A stretch of 64,000 nt of DNA from Aquatica leii (Eukaryota > Arthropoda > Insecta > Coleoptera > Lampyridae), in the NCBI GenBank assembly GCA_035610365.1, contig CM069433.1:55108487-55172486 (forward strand), in the 5' to 3' direction. Of the stretch, positions 49,088 through 61,348 are shown one piece after another; the stretch's first letter is position 1; every line of letters starts with the position of its first letter. Below the pieces are notes generated by a model. That model saw only the letters and a program-made list of their open reading frames with translations, searched no databases and was not told the origin of the DNA. Made by a program: the position numbers and the translations under genes.

Positions 49088-49260
49088 CAATATCTTATTC
49101 TCAAGATGAACGGTTTTCCTGTCCCATATGATAAATCACTTCGTTTTCACTATCACTGTTAACGGCAAAATCACCAAAGCAATCATCATCCTTTTGATTT
49201 AGTATCTCCTCTAGTTCAGCGTCTGTTAAATATTTACTAGCTATTATATCACAAGTAGCA
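49088..49260 (-). pseudogene. Possible piggyBac-type N-terminal fragment
   Basis: The minus strand reads SKYLTDAELEEILNQKDDD then FAVNSDSENEV. An N-terminal LTDEEL-type helix followed by acidic SDSE residues is common in piggyBac-like transposases. Nothing downstream supports the catalytic domain, so this stays tentative. Confidence 0.25.
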
Positions 49261-49767
49261 TAAATACAGTACGATGCTTAATTCTCTGTAGTAAGCAACG
49301 ACTGAATAAATAGATTTGCTACAAAAATACAAACAAGAATAGTCCAGCAGAGATACGTATGTGAGCACACAATCGTGCGTTTTCCGCTATGAAAATATGC
49401 GGTTCCCGGACGACTGATTTTCCGGAAGATACTTGGAATTTTTCAACAATTTTTGATCTTGCCACTTGAGCAGGAATAAGAGCAGTGGTTGTAGATATTC
49501 GCCCGGTTCCACAAAACTAATTTAATCAAACGGTTTGTTAATCATTTGTTAAAATTAACCATTGATTAAATTTACAATCAAGTTGCACAAAACAAAAATG
49601 AAGCTTGATTAACTAATCAACAGCCTTTTGTTAAGTATGTTTGGCAACAGCACAAAACAAGCGGTAAAATGTCAAATGTGTGTCGGTTTTGTCAATTTCG
49701 TTAAATTTGGTTTGAATTTTGATTTGAGTTTGTTGTCGGAGTTTGTCAACGCAAATCAACATTTTAA

Positions 49768-49841
49768 AATGAACAAAGAGAAACGAGGAAAAAAACTTTG
49801 CTCCTCTAGAAGGGAAGAGTTCATAAACATAATAAACAGGT
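49768..49841 (+). pseudogene. Possible Myb-like first exon of Harbinger B
   Basis: MNKEKRGKKLCSSRREEFINIINR begins at 49768 and resembles the start of the Myb/SANT-type partner proteins of Harbinger elements. It stops exactly at an AG/GTAAAT splice-donor sequence (49841). The second exon was not found. The upstream in-frame ATG at 49628 is less likely to be the start. Confidence 0.35.
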
Positions 49842-50089
49842 AAATTTATTTATCCATTTAATAATAAGTTATAATTATATATAATAATACTAAAATACAT
49901 TCTTACATGATTTGCTAGTCAAGCAGTTCGTTACACAATACACATAAAAGTTGAACTTGAAAATTTAAAAAAACATACTATAAGTACAAAGTTGCTAATA
50001 ATATACTAATTTATAGGAAAACACTGAAAATTCAAAAATGTCACTGGACAAAAACAGTATTCAAAAGTGCATTACGAACAACAACTTTT

Positions 50090-50960
50090 GGTTTGAACCT
50101 GGCACTAATCTTACCTCTTCTACTACGTTTTAAACGAAAACATGATCGTCTTGTTGTAGCTCTACTGCAACATCATGTGGCGGTTCAACATCATTATATT
50201 GAAGTGCGATGTACAATTGTACCTAAACAGCGTTCTGTTTCAATGCGAAGACCAACTGACAAACATCGAAATCAACGTTTTAAAACTCCAAAGCAATGTT
50301 GAAGTGAATTTCTTGTTTTAATGTGAGCTCGGTTGTATGCTTCATGTGATCGTATATTAGGGTTTATGAAAGGTGTTAACAGATAGGGTTTTCGAGGATA
50401 AATACTGTCACCTAAAAAGTATCTATTTCCATACCGTCCTTGTTCGAAATCAACAGACAGGGGACTGTCATTAAAAATACAGCTATCATGTACAGAACCA
50501 GGTCATCTAGCAATAATGTGCAGAATTTTTAAACCATCATCACATATTACCTGAGTATTAATAGAAAAATACCCCTTTCTGTTTTTATACAACTCTGAAT
50601 GTAGACTACCAGGCGATTGGAGTTTGATGAGTGCAATCCACTGCATTCACAACACCTGGGTATATTGCTAATTAAATAAAACTATTTCATTTGCTCAAGA
50701 GCATTTTGATCTTAAGGCATAGTTACATATCGAGTCTCGATACTGTCGACTTATGTACATTTTTTCTCTCTCTTCGATTAATTGTTGAAAACTAACAGTC
50801 GCATAAAATCTTAATGTTAGCAGTCATTGATTCATTGCATTAAAAGATTTGTTTCGAATTATACTTGGTTTGATGTCATCAGCCAATAGCTGTAAAATTT
50901 CTGTTAGTTTTTTCTTCATCAGATGACAGTGACGATAAAGATGAAACGTTTGACATGTTA
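50090..50960 (-). pseudogene. Harbinger B nuclease (HARBI1-like), decayed
   Basis: Right to left on the minus strand: a helix-rich N-terminal part with RFYATV-like and QQLIEEREK residues (50750-50830), a VDCTH motif near 50640 (first Asp), ELYKNRKGYFSINTQVICDDGLKILHIIA (near 50600-50510), PGSVHDSCIFNDS, GNRYFLGDSIYPRKPYLLTPF (second Asp, near 50400) and YNRAHIKTRNSLQHCFGVLKR (near 50300). In most family members the residue before the CFG/AFG motif region is Glu in an IER or VEN context. Here the codon reads Gln, so the third acid appears lost. In-frame stops interrupt at WPGS and in LKRRF. Confidence 0.75.
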
Positions 50961-50970
50961 TGTTAAAAAA

Positions 50971-52110
50971 GTTGTATAAGAAAAAGTAGGAATTCAGTAT
51001 TTATATGTATTTTACGTTTGTAATAAAACACCATTAAAAAAAGTTAATTAATATAAATTTCTTACTTACCTAAATAAATAAAATGAATTTCACTTAAAAT
51101 CTATAATACTATAAATAATAATAATAAAATATAATACTAATTTCAACGTAAAATTAATTATATTTGCAATAATTTATTTAAAAAAAGAAAAATAAAGTGG
51201 ATCCACAAATGTATTTGAATTTGAATGAATTTGTGGGCTTCTCGTAATTGTTATAGCGATTTACAATAACACCACGTATTGGGCCAACTTGAAAGGATTT
51301 ATAATTAATCCATTACCTTTCTCTGGAGGCTATAATCAGAAGCACGTACAAAAAGAGGCTCTCGATCCATTAAGCCACTTCCGAGACAATCTGGGGGAAT
51401 TGGTCATATTTCCAATTCGTGTGATGTACAAAGAACCTTGGAGACACACCTACGTTAAGAGTAAAAACCACTTGGATCCTTGACGCATTTAACGAGGATT
51501 CATTGTTTGTCGATAAGCAATTTAATTGTGATACTATCCTATATCTAATTTTTCTTCATTTCCTTAGGGATTTTAGGGGATGGTTAGAGTTGGCTATCCG
51601 TATGGTCAACAGTAAGTACACTTTTTTCTTTTACTGGTCAGTGGTTTGTACATTCGTCGAACGTGAAATACGTACGACCTAGATATATCACAATTAACGC
51701 ATGCAGATTTTTTTCTTCCTACGGTCTCAATTTACGTGAAATGCGATTTGCAAGAACTGTGAAGTCACTAGTTTTAAAGGAAATTATAGATTAACATCTT
51801 AATTACATATTACTTGATTTTGTCCTGTGGGAAGTATTTCGATAACTTTGTGTGGAGGGTTGCCTAACCTCCAGGACTTGTATCAACGCTATAACTGTGA
51901 TATTTATAGAATTATGCTTTACTACTATTTATCTGCCTAATTCTATCTTGATTACGTAACTCTTTTAACTTTTAATCTCTTCTACTCTCATTGAAGAATA
52001 AATACATTTGTCGTTACTACCAGTGTTTTGTCTTTTATTCTATTTTGGTGTTGGGTAGATTTAATAGTGTCTATCATTCTAGTTTCTAATCGTTTTGGCG
52101 CTTTTTTAAT
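50971..52110. other. Unassigned; possible LTR-like end near 52040
   Basis: GAAGAATAAATACATT near 51993 followed by TTTTGTCTTTTATTC resembles the R-U5 end of an LTR. The segment 52064-52105 (AGTGTCTATCATTCTAG...) is repeated at 55777-55820, where it lies beside a gypsy integrase. A 64-codon frame at 51289-51483 has no recognised motif. Confidence 0.35.
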
Positions 52111-52111
52111 T

Positions 52112-53818
52112 TTACCTCACAGAATTCTAATGACGAACCAGTTAACATTTAACAGTTGATAATATTTTGCAATGGTTCAATGTCCCACTGAATTGCGTAG
52201 TTTTTACAGTAACAACTCAAGGCTAAAATACTTAATTAAAAAGTATAAAATTCCGTCAGTCATGGCAACTATCAAGTTTTGCACTATACTTCCCAAGTAA
52301 CAATTTTATATTTTATAACGTTTGAAAGAACGTTTATAAAACAAAATTTATAAAACACCTTTTGTCCTAAGAACGTAACTAAATCGGTCTTACAGTAGCT
52401 ATAAATGCAAAATGGGCAGATATTTATAAAACCTAATTGTTTTTATCGTGTTTTAAAAAGCCAACAAAACACTGTTATGGGATAGTTACGTAAGCGTTAT
52501 ATATCAATTACAAAACAGTTTCATGAATATTTTATAGTTGGTTGACTCTTTATTACAATATAGTTTTGATGAAGTTACAAAACATTTTTGTAGTCTAGAG
52601 CAGCTTCAATCAAATCAAACAGTTATTAAGTACTACTTTTCGGAACTTAATTATTCCTATTATTTACTTAAACTAAAACTGATGGCTATTTCATGAAAAA
52701 TGGCAACGTATTAAAGTATATATTATTTACACGAAATTTAACGAGATAGATCTACACGGACGTCGTTTTTTGCTACGAAGGAAATTTATGAAGTAGATAG
52801 GTCAAAATTTTAAGTGCGCCGCAGGTTGAATGAGTATTTAAACAAAAATTTAAAAATCAGATAAAAAAATTTCAATTTTTTACCATAAAACCACAATAGT
52901 AGATAGATACCAGTATAAGAAGCTTTAATTGATGTGTTTTTGTCGTCAAAGCAGTGAAATATAAGTTAATTTTATGTTGCTCGAGAATGGCGGCCATGTA
53001 AATATATGCGAGTACGTTTTCAAAATGGTCCCTTTTTCATAGAACATATTTATTACCAAATTTACTCTTATACAACAATTATGATGCATATAGAAAACTT
53101 ATAAAACGTTCAAGTTTAATTACCGTAGTTTATGTAAAAGTTAACACGACAGTATTGTATTTTACAAATGTGTTTTGATGAATTTTTAATCGCGGATTCA
53201 GTAATAAAAAGTTAATGAAAATGGTCGAGCAGGCGAATCCATTTAAAGCAGCGTAACTTAACGATAAGCTGTGAACCATTCATTATTAATCCTTCTGAAT
53301 TATTTTAGCTTCTTCGACAAACGGTTGTAGATATGCTGCCAAATCAGGCAGTTTTCTCTTACGCTTTTAATTAACAGTTATATTTGAACTCTCGTTGTGA
53401 GTAATATGTTGCAGAAACCAAAATTGTCATATAATATTACTAATACAACAATTATATAACGTAGTCACATACTTTAATAAAACAATTGTATAAAACAGTT
53501 CTAAATTGGTAAATGATATAGCTACATAGCTATTATAAATCAATTAATATTTGTAAAGGGTGAATCTCTTATAGCGAATATTATATAAACGTTTACAAAA
53601 CACTTTTATACTTATCTCATTAGCAGTTCTATAATTTTGTTGTAAGAACGTTCTAAACATCGATTTAAAAAACAATTTTGAATAGATAACAAAATAATCT
53701 TTCAGACAACTTTAATACAAGCATTTTACATTTAGATAGCAACAATAAAATTCAAAAGTTTTCTAATTTAAGAATTATAAAACCACTTTGTTACATGGGT
53801 TACTTCGAAAGAGATAAA
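52112..53818. repeat. Dispersed repeat copy A, interrupted by a 1508-bp insertion
   Basis: About 180 bp (52112-52291, resuming at 53802-53818) is nearly identical to 61349-61551. Copy B is uninterrupted, so it acts as the empty site for the inserted element 52292-53799. Confidence 0.85.
52292..53799. mobile_element. 1508-bp noncoding DNA transposon, ends CCCAAGTAACAA / TTGTTACATGGG
   Basis: Twelve-base terminal inverted repeats differ at one position (CCCAAGTAACAA and CCCATGTAACAA). Comparison with the empty copy at 61535/61536 shows a TT duplication (52290-52291 and 53800-53801), or alternatively insertion between two ACTT units. No coding sequence is present. The motif TATAAAAC recurs at least seven times, mostly toward the two ends, as transposase-binding subterminal repeats often do. 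The superfamily is not identified. Confidence 0.7.
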
Positions 53819-53982
53819 AGTGTTGAATAGATTTAAACAGTGTGTTACACTCTAAAACGATGGTTTAGAGAAGGTAACAATGGGATGGTGGTTTGCCAGC
53901 TAACTTAGTCGAGAAGGGGCGGGTCGAATTATTTGTCTCTTACTTACCTTTTGCCGAGTTTACTGAAATCATCAGGAAGAGT

Positions 53983-55781
53983 TGTTAAGGGCGCCACCGA
54001 ATTTTTAGTCACTATGAGATGTTCGCCAAATCCGGAATTTCGAACACTCCGTAGATGAAAACAGGCGATTCAGAGAAAGTCAAATATGAGATAATAATTC
54101 GTATATTAAAATTTAAAGCAAGTAAATGGTTAATAAAATCATTCAAATTAATCTTAAATTTAAAAGTCGCACAGGGAATCAGCCGCAGAGCGCTTGGTCG
54201 TACGTACGACTCGCCGCAAACGATAAATGCCGCTACTCGAGAACTACCTTAACTTAATTCACAACTAAAGCATGCATACAACAAAACATCAAACAAAATA
54301 ATAAATCAAGACTGCGCACCGAGTCAGAGGGGTCTATAGTTTGATAATCAAGACATAATTGAATTCTAAGACTCTATTCTGATCGATTCGCCCGTCGCCC
54401 CGTCTTGACTTTAATCAACAATTTAAATCAACCAAAAACAAAGTCAAATAGAAGTACGCGTCGAAAATAACGGGTGTCCGTGATGTTCCTCTAACGATCG
54501 AATTGGAGGCGAGTTCTTCAGTTGAAGAGATGATAAGTTGTTAAAGGTACTTACAGGTATGCCTGCAGTTTGACAGCTACTAATCCTTAGTTTACAACAA
54601 AAACTCAACACTTTATTGTCAGAATCGATTCACTTAACTCCGTCAAAGACGTTACACGCGTTCAGCATCGGTAAAACGCGTCGATACAGTACCATTAGCC
54701 GGGAAAACTTTATAAAGTCCGCAGTAGCGACTATTTTCTCAAATGGGAGAACAACCGGCAACTTTCCCGGAACTAATTATTACGATCTTCGATTCTTGAG
54801 TGTTCAGACTGCTCAACTACCCACACTTTAACATTCTTCGTTTACCAAACTTTTCACCTCAAGGTCTTATTCTCGCCTCAATCGTTTGATTTTAACCAAT
54901 TTTCGTAGTTCACCTTTATTTAATTAAACACACACAAGTGCGGTTCTAATTTGCCACTTGAATTAGAATGTTTAAGTAACGTAATGTTCATCACCTGTAT
55001 TTATAATGCGTCGCCGAAAACTCGGTGTTAATTACCCGCATAAAACACTTGACTTCTTGAACCGAACTTAAATCAACTCTTTGTTTTACAAATTTTAATT
55101 ATACAAAATTTCTGATTGGAGTCGAAATTATATTAATTGACCTTTTTTCGAGGGCCAAAAGGAACTTAACTTTCCTCTGGAAAGAATGAAGCTTAAATAG
55201 CCCCTTCTCAAAAACAAAATCTCCAATCAAAAACCTTACATTAATTACATCTTACTTTAAGACAAAGAACTTAACATAATTTAGGTACGTGACAATTCTT
55301 ATCCGAATCTTCCCACGCAACAGCTAAATCAGCACTTGCTTCTGATTATGAAATATAACAAGAATGATAGCTCAGCAAGTCCATGGGAACAGAGTAATAA
55401 ACGCGTTCGGAAACATAAATCTTACTCTAATCTAAACTTAAAATATACAAAGAGACATCTGAACAAAGAATAATTCTAAGTAAAATAATTTTTAACATGA
55501 ACCAAATCTCAAGTCTCAAAAATTTAATGGGTTTAAGGCACGTACACAGACATCCGTCGCCAAAAGATATTCAATTACCAGATAATAAATAATTTTAAAT
55601 GAATGTCAATAAATACAATGGAAACTTTTAAAATGTTACCAAGAAATACGCAATTCGAAAATACAAAGAAGTTTATTGAACGATGGAAACGCTAAACACA
55701 CCCGTAATTACAACATAATAATAAAAAAAAATATATTTGGATAAAAACTCTCAGCCCCCAAAAACCACCGGGACGGTGACA
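53983..55781 (-). repeat. Possible 3' LTR of gypsy element B (about 1.8 kb)
   Basis: Read on the minus strand, the gypsy B integrase is followed after about 200 bp by TGTCACCGTCCCGG (55781 leftward). The stretch could end at ...CCTTAACA (53983), giving TG...CA ends. GGTGGCGCCC just inside the far end looks like sequence near gypsy primer-binding sites. There is no second LTR in the window to compare, so the limits are provisional. It is unusually GC-rich in patches and holds no recognisable gene; frames at 54055-54252 and 54616-54831 are probably chance. Confidence 0.35.
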
Positions 55782-55981
55782 AGTGTCTATCATTCTAGTT
55801 CCTAATAGTTTTGGCGTTTTTTTAAAGTTGTTTTATAATTTAGCACCACTAAGCTTACGACAAAAACCTCCGAATTCAACTAAGTTAGTAGCTAGCCATT
55901 TACGTTGCAAGAAAACTCTACTAACAAAAATAATTTACCGACTTTGCCTGAATGCTTACAATTTGTAAATCAACGTCCTTT

Positions 55982-56322
55982 CGCTTCAGTTCAAGGTGAA
56001 AGATGTATTCGCATATTGAAGAGAAACCAGGGAGTTAATTCACCTTTTACCGCTGAGCACTGAGTAAAACTCCGTTTATGTTGCTTTTATTCATGCATTT
56101 CGTTAGTTATTTCCGCGTTGGTCAAACCAGATAAAAGGCCTATTAAGTGTCGTTTCAGTAGACCGGCTTATAGTATTGTTGATACTCGTTATCCCACTTA
56201 TCTGTCAACGAAGAAATCTTGCTTAATATAAGTACTAATATTCGGTTTGTTCATTCAAGTTGTCCGTTTGCCCGTAGTACAGTAGTGGCAACATAAACAT
56301 GTTGAATTCCATTAGTTTCTAT
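55982..56322 (-). pseudogene. Gypsy B integrase, part 2 (after hAT)
   Basis: On the minus strand, just inside the hAT boundary, ETNGIQHVYVATT then RANGQLE carries the expected catalytic Glu, followed by a TGA where Arg is normal, then NRILVLILSKIS and TDKWDNEY. This is the C-terminal end of a Ty3/gypsy integrase core. It joins the part at 59046-59420 once the hAT is removed. The sequence further left (55820-55980) is too decayed to assign. Confidence 0.75.
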
Positions 56323-59053
56323 TAGAGATGGGAAGTTCGATTCTTTTAAAGAATCGATTCTTTCGAACTGATTTGCTGAAATGATTCGATCGTAATGATT
56401 CGTTCTTAAAAAATTCAAACCACTGACGGAAGCTGTGAATTACTTGCATGGTACAGTTCGTTTACAGTTGTGATGGCGATGAAAAGCAAAGCTACAAGTA
56501 AAAGATCCACAATGATAGTTAGTTATTTATGTTTCAAAAAGTACAAAAATACTATTTCAGCGGAGGAATCTGATTTTACGAAAAGGCGTTCAACCGAGGT
56601 TTAAATATGAGATGAGTTTGCCAAAATATTTTGCGCACGTGGTGTACAAAACATCTTACGAACAACAGAAATTTACACAATTATAAAATTCTAAAATCTT
56701 TCTTTTTTGGTAGGCTAGAAACTTGCATTTATCAGCTAATTTTACCAAAACAAATTTCCTGGAATTGACCTTCAATATACAAAATTACATCTATTTAAAT
56801 TTTATTTAAGTTTTTAATACAACGCATAGTCTTATTTTTCTGAGAATTATGATCTGAGCGTTGAAACAACAAACAAAGCGTGACAGATTAGAAGCCAGTT
56901 TTTATATGAGAACAATTATTGCAAATATTGCATTTATTTGTCTACTGGGTTGTTTTAGTTTACTTAAGCTTATTGCTCATCAGTGATTCAGTATTCAGTG
57001 GTGTTGAGTTTATTTACTGTGTTTATAGTTACCTACAAAAATGAATAGAAATCGTAGTTTTATTTGGCGTCATTTTACTAAAATGAATGACGTCAAAGCG
57101 AAATGTAAATTGTGTTCTACATCTCTATCGATAAAGGGTGGACAACAAATTTAATTCGACATATACGTACAAAGCACTCCGCAGATTAACAATCCGTTAC
57201 CCCTTCAACTTCTTTATAAAATTCAGTAAATATAAACACTACAGTATTACCTTCTACGTCCACTGCTTCTGCGTCTTCATCTATTTCAACATATTCAACT
57301 ACTACTTTAAGAGGCTTAAGTAGTTCTGCAGAAAAGAAATCGCAAAATTTAATCTCAGAATTTTCGCACAGGCCACTACTAATAAAGAAATCAAAAGAAA
57401 TAGATAAACAACTAATGAAAATGATTGTTAGTAGCTATTATCCATTTGCAATAGTAGAAAATATAGAGTTTACAAAATTATTAAAATTGTTAAACCATCA
57501 TATAATCTGCCCTCTAGAAAAGCTGTTTCGCAAACTTTAGTTGATCAAACATATAATATAACAATTCAACGAGTTAAAGAACAATAAATTAACACTTGCT
57601 AAATCTGTAACAGTAACTACAGATGGCTGGACATCTATCAGCTACGACAGTTATATTGCTCTTACTATTCATTTTGTCGACGATAATTGTGAGATAAAGA
57701 CATTTATTTTAGACTGTTTTCTATTTAATGAAAGTCATACGGCGCCAAACGTGTCCAAAGAACTTGAAGAATGTGGCTTGCTTTGCACATTTATTGAATC
57801 TAATAGTAACAGCAAGTTTATTAGCTGTTCAAGAAACTCAAAAAAAAGTAAAACATATAGTTCAATATTTCAAGAAAAATCCAGTATCTGCACAAAAATT
57901 AAGAGATATTCAAAAGCAAATGGGTTTTGATCAAGTTCTTAACTTAAAGCAAGATGTCCCAACCAGATAGAACTCAACGTTTAAAATGTTTACTAAGCTT
58001 ATTAAATTAAAAGAACCGCTAGTTGCTACTATGGTTAATATTCAGTGCGAGCATGAAGAATTAAGTTCCGAAGAGTGGAATGTGCTGCAGCATTCAATTT
58101 CAAAAAAAATGTTACAATTTCAAAAATTATAACATTAAGTTTTCTATTAAACGAGCATTGCAAAAAATGTTATCCAATCCAGATGGGTGACGAAGTTGGC
58201 TACACAGATTAAGGTGTCTAATCAGGGTGATGATAATCAAGCAGCCGAAGAAAACCCTCGCAACAAAACAGAAAGGGCACAAACCTCTTTATCGACTTCA
58301 ATTTGGGAAGAATTTGATAAAAAGACTGCTCATTTAATCCAACAAGAAAATCCTACTGCAGCAGCTATAATCGAGGTTAATAAATATCCTCAAGAACATC
58401 TGTTAAAAGTGAAAATCCACTTGAATGGTGGAAAGAAAGATCAAGTGTCTACCCTAGACTCTTTCAGATAATGAAAGATAATTTTTGTGTACCTGCAACA
58501 TCAGCACCTAGTGAAAGGGTTTTTTCTAAAGCCGGGCAAACACTTAGTGAACGAAGAAACAGATTAAGTGCCAAAAAACTGTCCAAGTTAATATTTTTAA
58601 ATTTTAACTTGAATTATTTGTAAACGATGTTTAATTTTTAATTAATGCATTTATTTTTCAATGCTTTGCTAATTTTAGTTTTATTTCTTTGTTAAACTTT
58701 TTTATTTTTTCGTTGAGAAACATGTTTTTTACTTTTTTTTATTAAGGTTACTAACTAAAATATTTGCCTAAAATAAATAAAAAGTAGTGTACTGTATCTT
58801 TTCGATACGAGAACAATTTTTATTCGCATGCGGATTAAATTCAAGTATGTTTTGTTCCAATTCAATTCGAGATTCGAACCGAAAAATAATTCCCGAACTA
58901 CAAATGTAAGAGATTTTTATTTTCAATATTTGCGCGTTTACCGATTCAATAAGACTTGGTGAACGACTTCAGTAAGTTGAATCTTTCGGGTCATGTCAGT
59001 GATTCGTTCGTTTTGAACGAATCGTTTGTGAACGACACATCTCTAGTTTCTAT
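56315..59053 (+). mobile_element. hAT transposon B with perfect 8-bp duplication
   Basis: The element occupies 56323-59045 (2723 bp). It begins TAGAGATGGGAAG and ends CACATCTCTA, giving a TAGAGATG terminal repeat. GTTTCTAT flanks both sides exactly (56315-56322 and 59046-59053), the 8-bp duplication expected of hAT elements. AATCGATTC/GAATCG-type motifs recur near both ends. It lies inside a minus-strand gypsy integrase, which it splits. Confidence 0.93.
57041..58623 (+). pseudogene. hAT B transposase with BED zinc finger, decayed
   Basis: The ATG at 57041 opens SFIWRHFTK, then a BED finger (CKLCSTSL with HIRTKH, frame changed within it). Later blocks, in varying frames, read YYPFAIVENIEF (57440), TVTTDGWTSISYDSYIALTIHF (57607-57675; the Asp belongs to the hAT catalytic core), CFAHLLNLIVTASL (57773-57815), KKVKHIVQYFK, and a C-terminal dimerisation domain from EYPLEWWK-type sequence at about 58415: PRLFQIMKDNFCVPATSAPSERVFSKAGQTLSE, ending LNFNLNYL at 58618-58620. 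The frame order fits ZBED1/ZBED4-like hAT transposases. Several frameshifts and stops are present; the dimerisation domain has the least damage. Confidence 0.85.
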
Positions 59054-59420
59054 ACACTCACTCAACCTGTTTGAAATAAATGCAGTACTCCTATCCGATA
59101 TAACTCGCTTTATGCTTAGCGCGCAAATAACGTATCTAAAGATTTGACGATCTCTTTGACATCGGAGGATTTAGAAGGAAACAGTATAGAAAACTTGGTA
59201 AATTCGTCTATTGCCACACTTTTTTTTAATAGCTGTTATTTTTAAAGGACCAAAGTGCTCCACATAAAAATAGTTTCAAAGAGCACATCTCCTTTATGTT
59301 ACAAGGTAACATAGATTTCCTTTTACCATTAGCCGGGCTACAAACAAAACATTTCAAACAATCGACAAAAGGTTCGCCCTTCTGGTAATGTTAAGTAGGG
59401 TGTCGATCAAATTAATGATC
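59046..59420 (-). pseudogene. Gypsy B integrase, part 1 (before hAT)
   Basis: On the minus strand: FVDCLKCFVCSPANGKRKSM (the end of the zinc-binding region, near 59350-59300), a degraded stretch where the first-Asp HIDHFGPL-type block should be, NLPSFLYCFL, then RVISDRSTAFISNR (second Asp) running into the hAT at 59045. The sense continues in part 2 at 56322. Counting across the junction with one copy of the duplication removed gives 35 residues between the second Asp and the Glu, the normal DD35E spacing. The element beyond 59440 is not recognisable. Confidence 0.8.
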
Positions 59421-61069
59421 CCTTCTTTTTATGAGGAAACAAGGACAGAATTTTTCATGTTGATAAACCAACACTTCATCAGACCGTTCCTTTATTTAGT
59501 AAGAACATAAAAATGTATAAGTAAATAATAAAACTACAAACATCAAATTAACATGAGTCAACAAAGCAAAAAACTAACAGTGTTAATACTAAAAATCAAG
59601 ATATCCTAAGCTTTTTAATTTTTTAATCACTTAATTTTTAATTTATTAAACGAACAAGAATTAAGAAACAATATTAGCAACTTACCACTGAGTCAGAAAG
59701 AAAATAATTAAATTAGCGATGTCAATTAATTCTAAAACAACAAATTACGACAAACACGACAATTATGAATATACGATTTTTAGTAATTAACTCTGACTAG
59801 GTGAAAGGTGTATTTGATAAAATAATAAAACGACGTATTTGTTTTTGGTCAAAGCACTAATTAATACATTATATTAATGAATTTTTTTTGTTTTGTTTCA
59901 GAAGCATTAGATTTAAGTTAACTAAGTTAGTTAAGTTAGAACATAAGTTATAAGATAAGTTAGGTAGGGGCATGTTAGATAAGTTAGATCTTAGTTTAGG
60001 ATTCTTATGTTCATTATTTTTATTATATTATTATAAACAGCACTAAGATGTGTCAGTTCTGAAATTAACGTTGTTTTATAAATTGATAAAGATCATTTCT
60101 GCAATGATTCTTTTCTTGTAATATTAGGTTCAACATCCAAAATCGTCGGATTGTCAAAATTAAAATTATGTTATAACTGATCATGATGTAAATACAACGC
60201 GTTGTTTTCGGTTTTAGTATTCTTATTCTTATTGTAATCGTACTTATGATTTATAATTCTGTTTCTTAGTTTTTGTTTGGTTGGATAATAAATTAATGAT
60301 TCTATTAGATGCCATCAGAACATCAGAGCTATAAAAAAAACAAAATCTTAGTACAAAGTAGCACTCAATTTCACAAGAAAAACCTTAAGTTCTTACATAA
60401 CATTCTTCAGAACAACGATTATCCGTCGTATCTAATTAGACGTCTGCTTACTATAAAAAATTCATCCTAATTATTCCCAAAATATCGCTGTCACACACTT
60501 CCAGACCCTACACCTGATCTTACTTTGGCATCAAACTGTTATTACACCCAATTAATTACTTTTATTTCTTACATAACTTAGATAATGAAGTCTTTATTGT
60601 ACTTATAATTTTACATATATAGGTTTAGTAATAACTGCTACTTAAGTTAAATACACTGCGTTTTTAAATATTTTAATCATTTTTATATGTACCTATAGTT
60701 TGTGATGGCGAAAACGGTGGTCAATTTTAATACAATATGACGATATCGTACCTAAACACACCACTGCTTATAGTTAATCCGCTACAGTTGAATCACCATA
60801 AACTTATCCGTTATCAAGTGTAGACAGACATTTGAGTAAATTAAAGTACATATCATGCATATCTCATTAATAACTTAGTCAAGAACAAAATATTTCGCCG
60901 AAATACACTTGTCAGATGTTTACATACTTATGAATAAAACATTGTACATTTTTTACTTCTAGAAACTTTAATATATCTGTATAATCAAAAAGTATAATAC
61001 TAAATTTAATTACATTTAATACTAGATCGTTGTAAAAATGTGTAGAATATTATTTAAAAAAAACAGTAT
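59421..61069. other. AT-rich DNA with a short degenerate repeat
   Basis: No gene is seen. At about 59915-59995 the unit TAAGTTAG and close variants recur around eight to ten times, a small degenerate tandem array. Confidence 0.55.
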
Positions 61070-61076
61070 AAAAAAA
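61070..61076 (-). terminator. Pol III T-run after tRNA-Leu
   Basis: On the minus strand seven T residues lie about 7 nt past the tRNA 3' end, a normal RNA polymerase III stop. Confidence 0.8.
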
Positions 61077-61082
61077 TTATTT

Positions 61083-61165
61083 GTCAGGTGTGGGGTTCGA
61101 ACCCACGCTCCCATTTGGGAACCAGAGCTTAAATCTGGCGCCTTAGACCGCTCGGCCAACCTGAC
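61083..61165 (-). tRNA. tRNA-Leu (anticodon UAA)
   Basis: The minus strand gives a complete 83-nt class II tRNA. The acceptor stem GTCAGGT pairs with ACCTGAC. The D-arm has the A-box (GGCCGAGCGGTC), the anticodon arm CCAGA-TTTAAGC-TCTGG puts TAA at the anticodon, a long variable arm follows, and the T-arm GTGGGTTCGAACCCCAC contains the B-box. No intron and no CCA are encoded, as usual in animal nuclear genes. All stems pair, and a T7 terminator follows, so the gene looks functional. It decodes UUA leucine codons in the cytoplasm. It is the only clear cellular gene in the window. Confidence 0.97.
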
Positions 61166-61348
61166 TGATGGTATCAATTGAAGTAATTCGGTATATATAC
61201 CTATAAATCTTAAACACTGGTTTAAATTTAATCATTATTACATAATTAAAAACTATATTTTTATTTATTGTATTAAAACAAAAACAATTTATCACCGCAA
61301 TCGTAAAATACATAAATTTTGTTTAAAACAATTTATTTATTAGCTGGG

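Larger units (their letters stand above)
49502..50970 (-). mobile_element. PIF/Harbinger element B, decayed
   Basis: A minus-strand nuclease relic (50090-50960) faces a small plus-strand Myb-like exon candidate (49768-49841). The sequence CCGGTTCCACAAAAC near 49502-49517 resembles Harbinger terminal repeats, but I found no matching right end, so the limits are approximate. Confidence 0.5.

Noticed and set aside
54055-54831. Short frames inside the putative gypsy LTR as host exons
   Set aside because: No conserved motif or splice structure was seen; chance frames in a patch of higher GC.
59915-59995. TAAGTTAG-type repeats as a CRISPR or telomere-like array
   Set aside because: Units are contiguous and degenerate with no spacers, and the unit is not the insect telomere repeat; simple tandem decay is enough.
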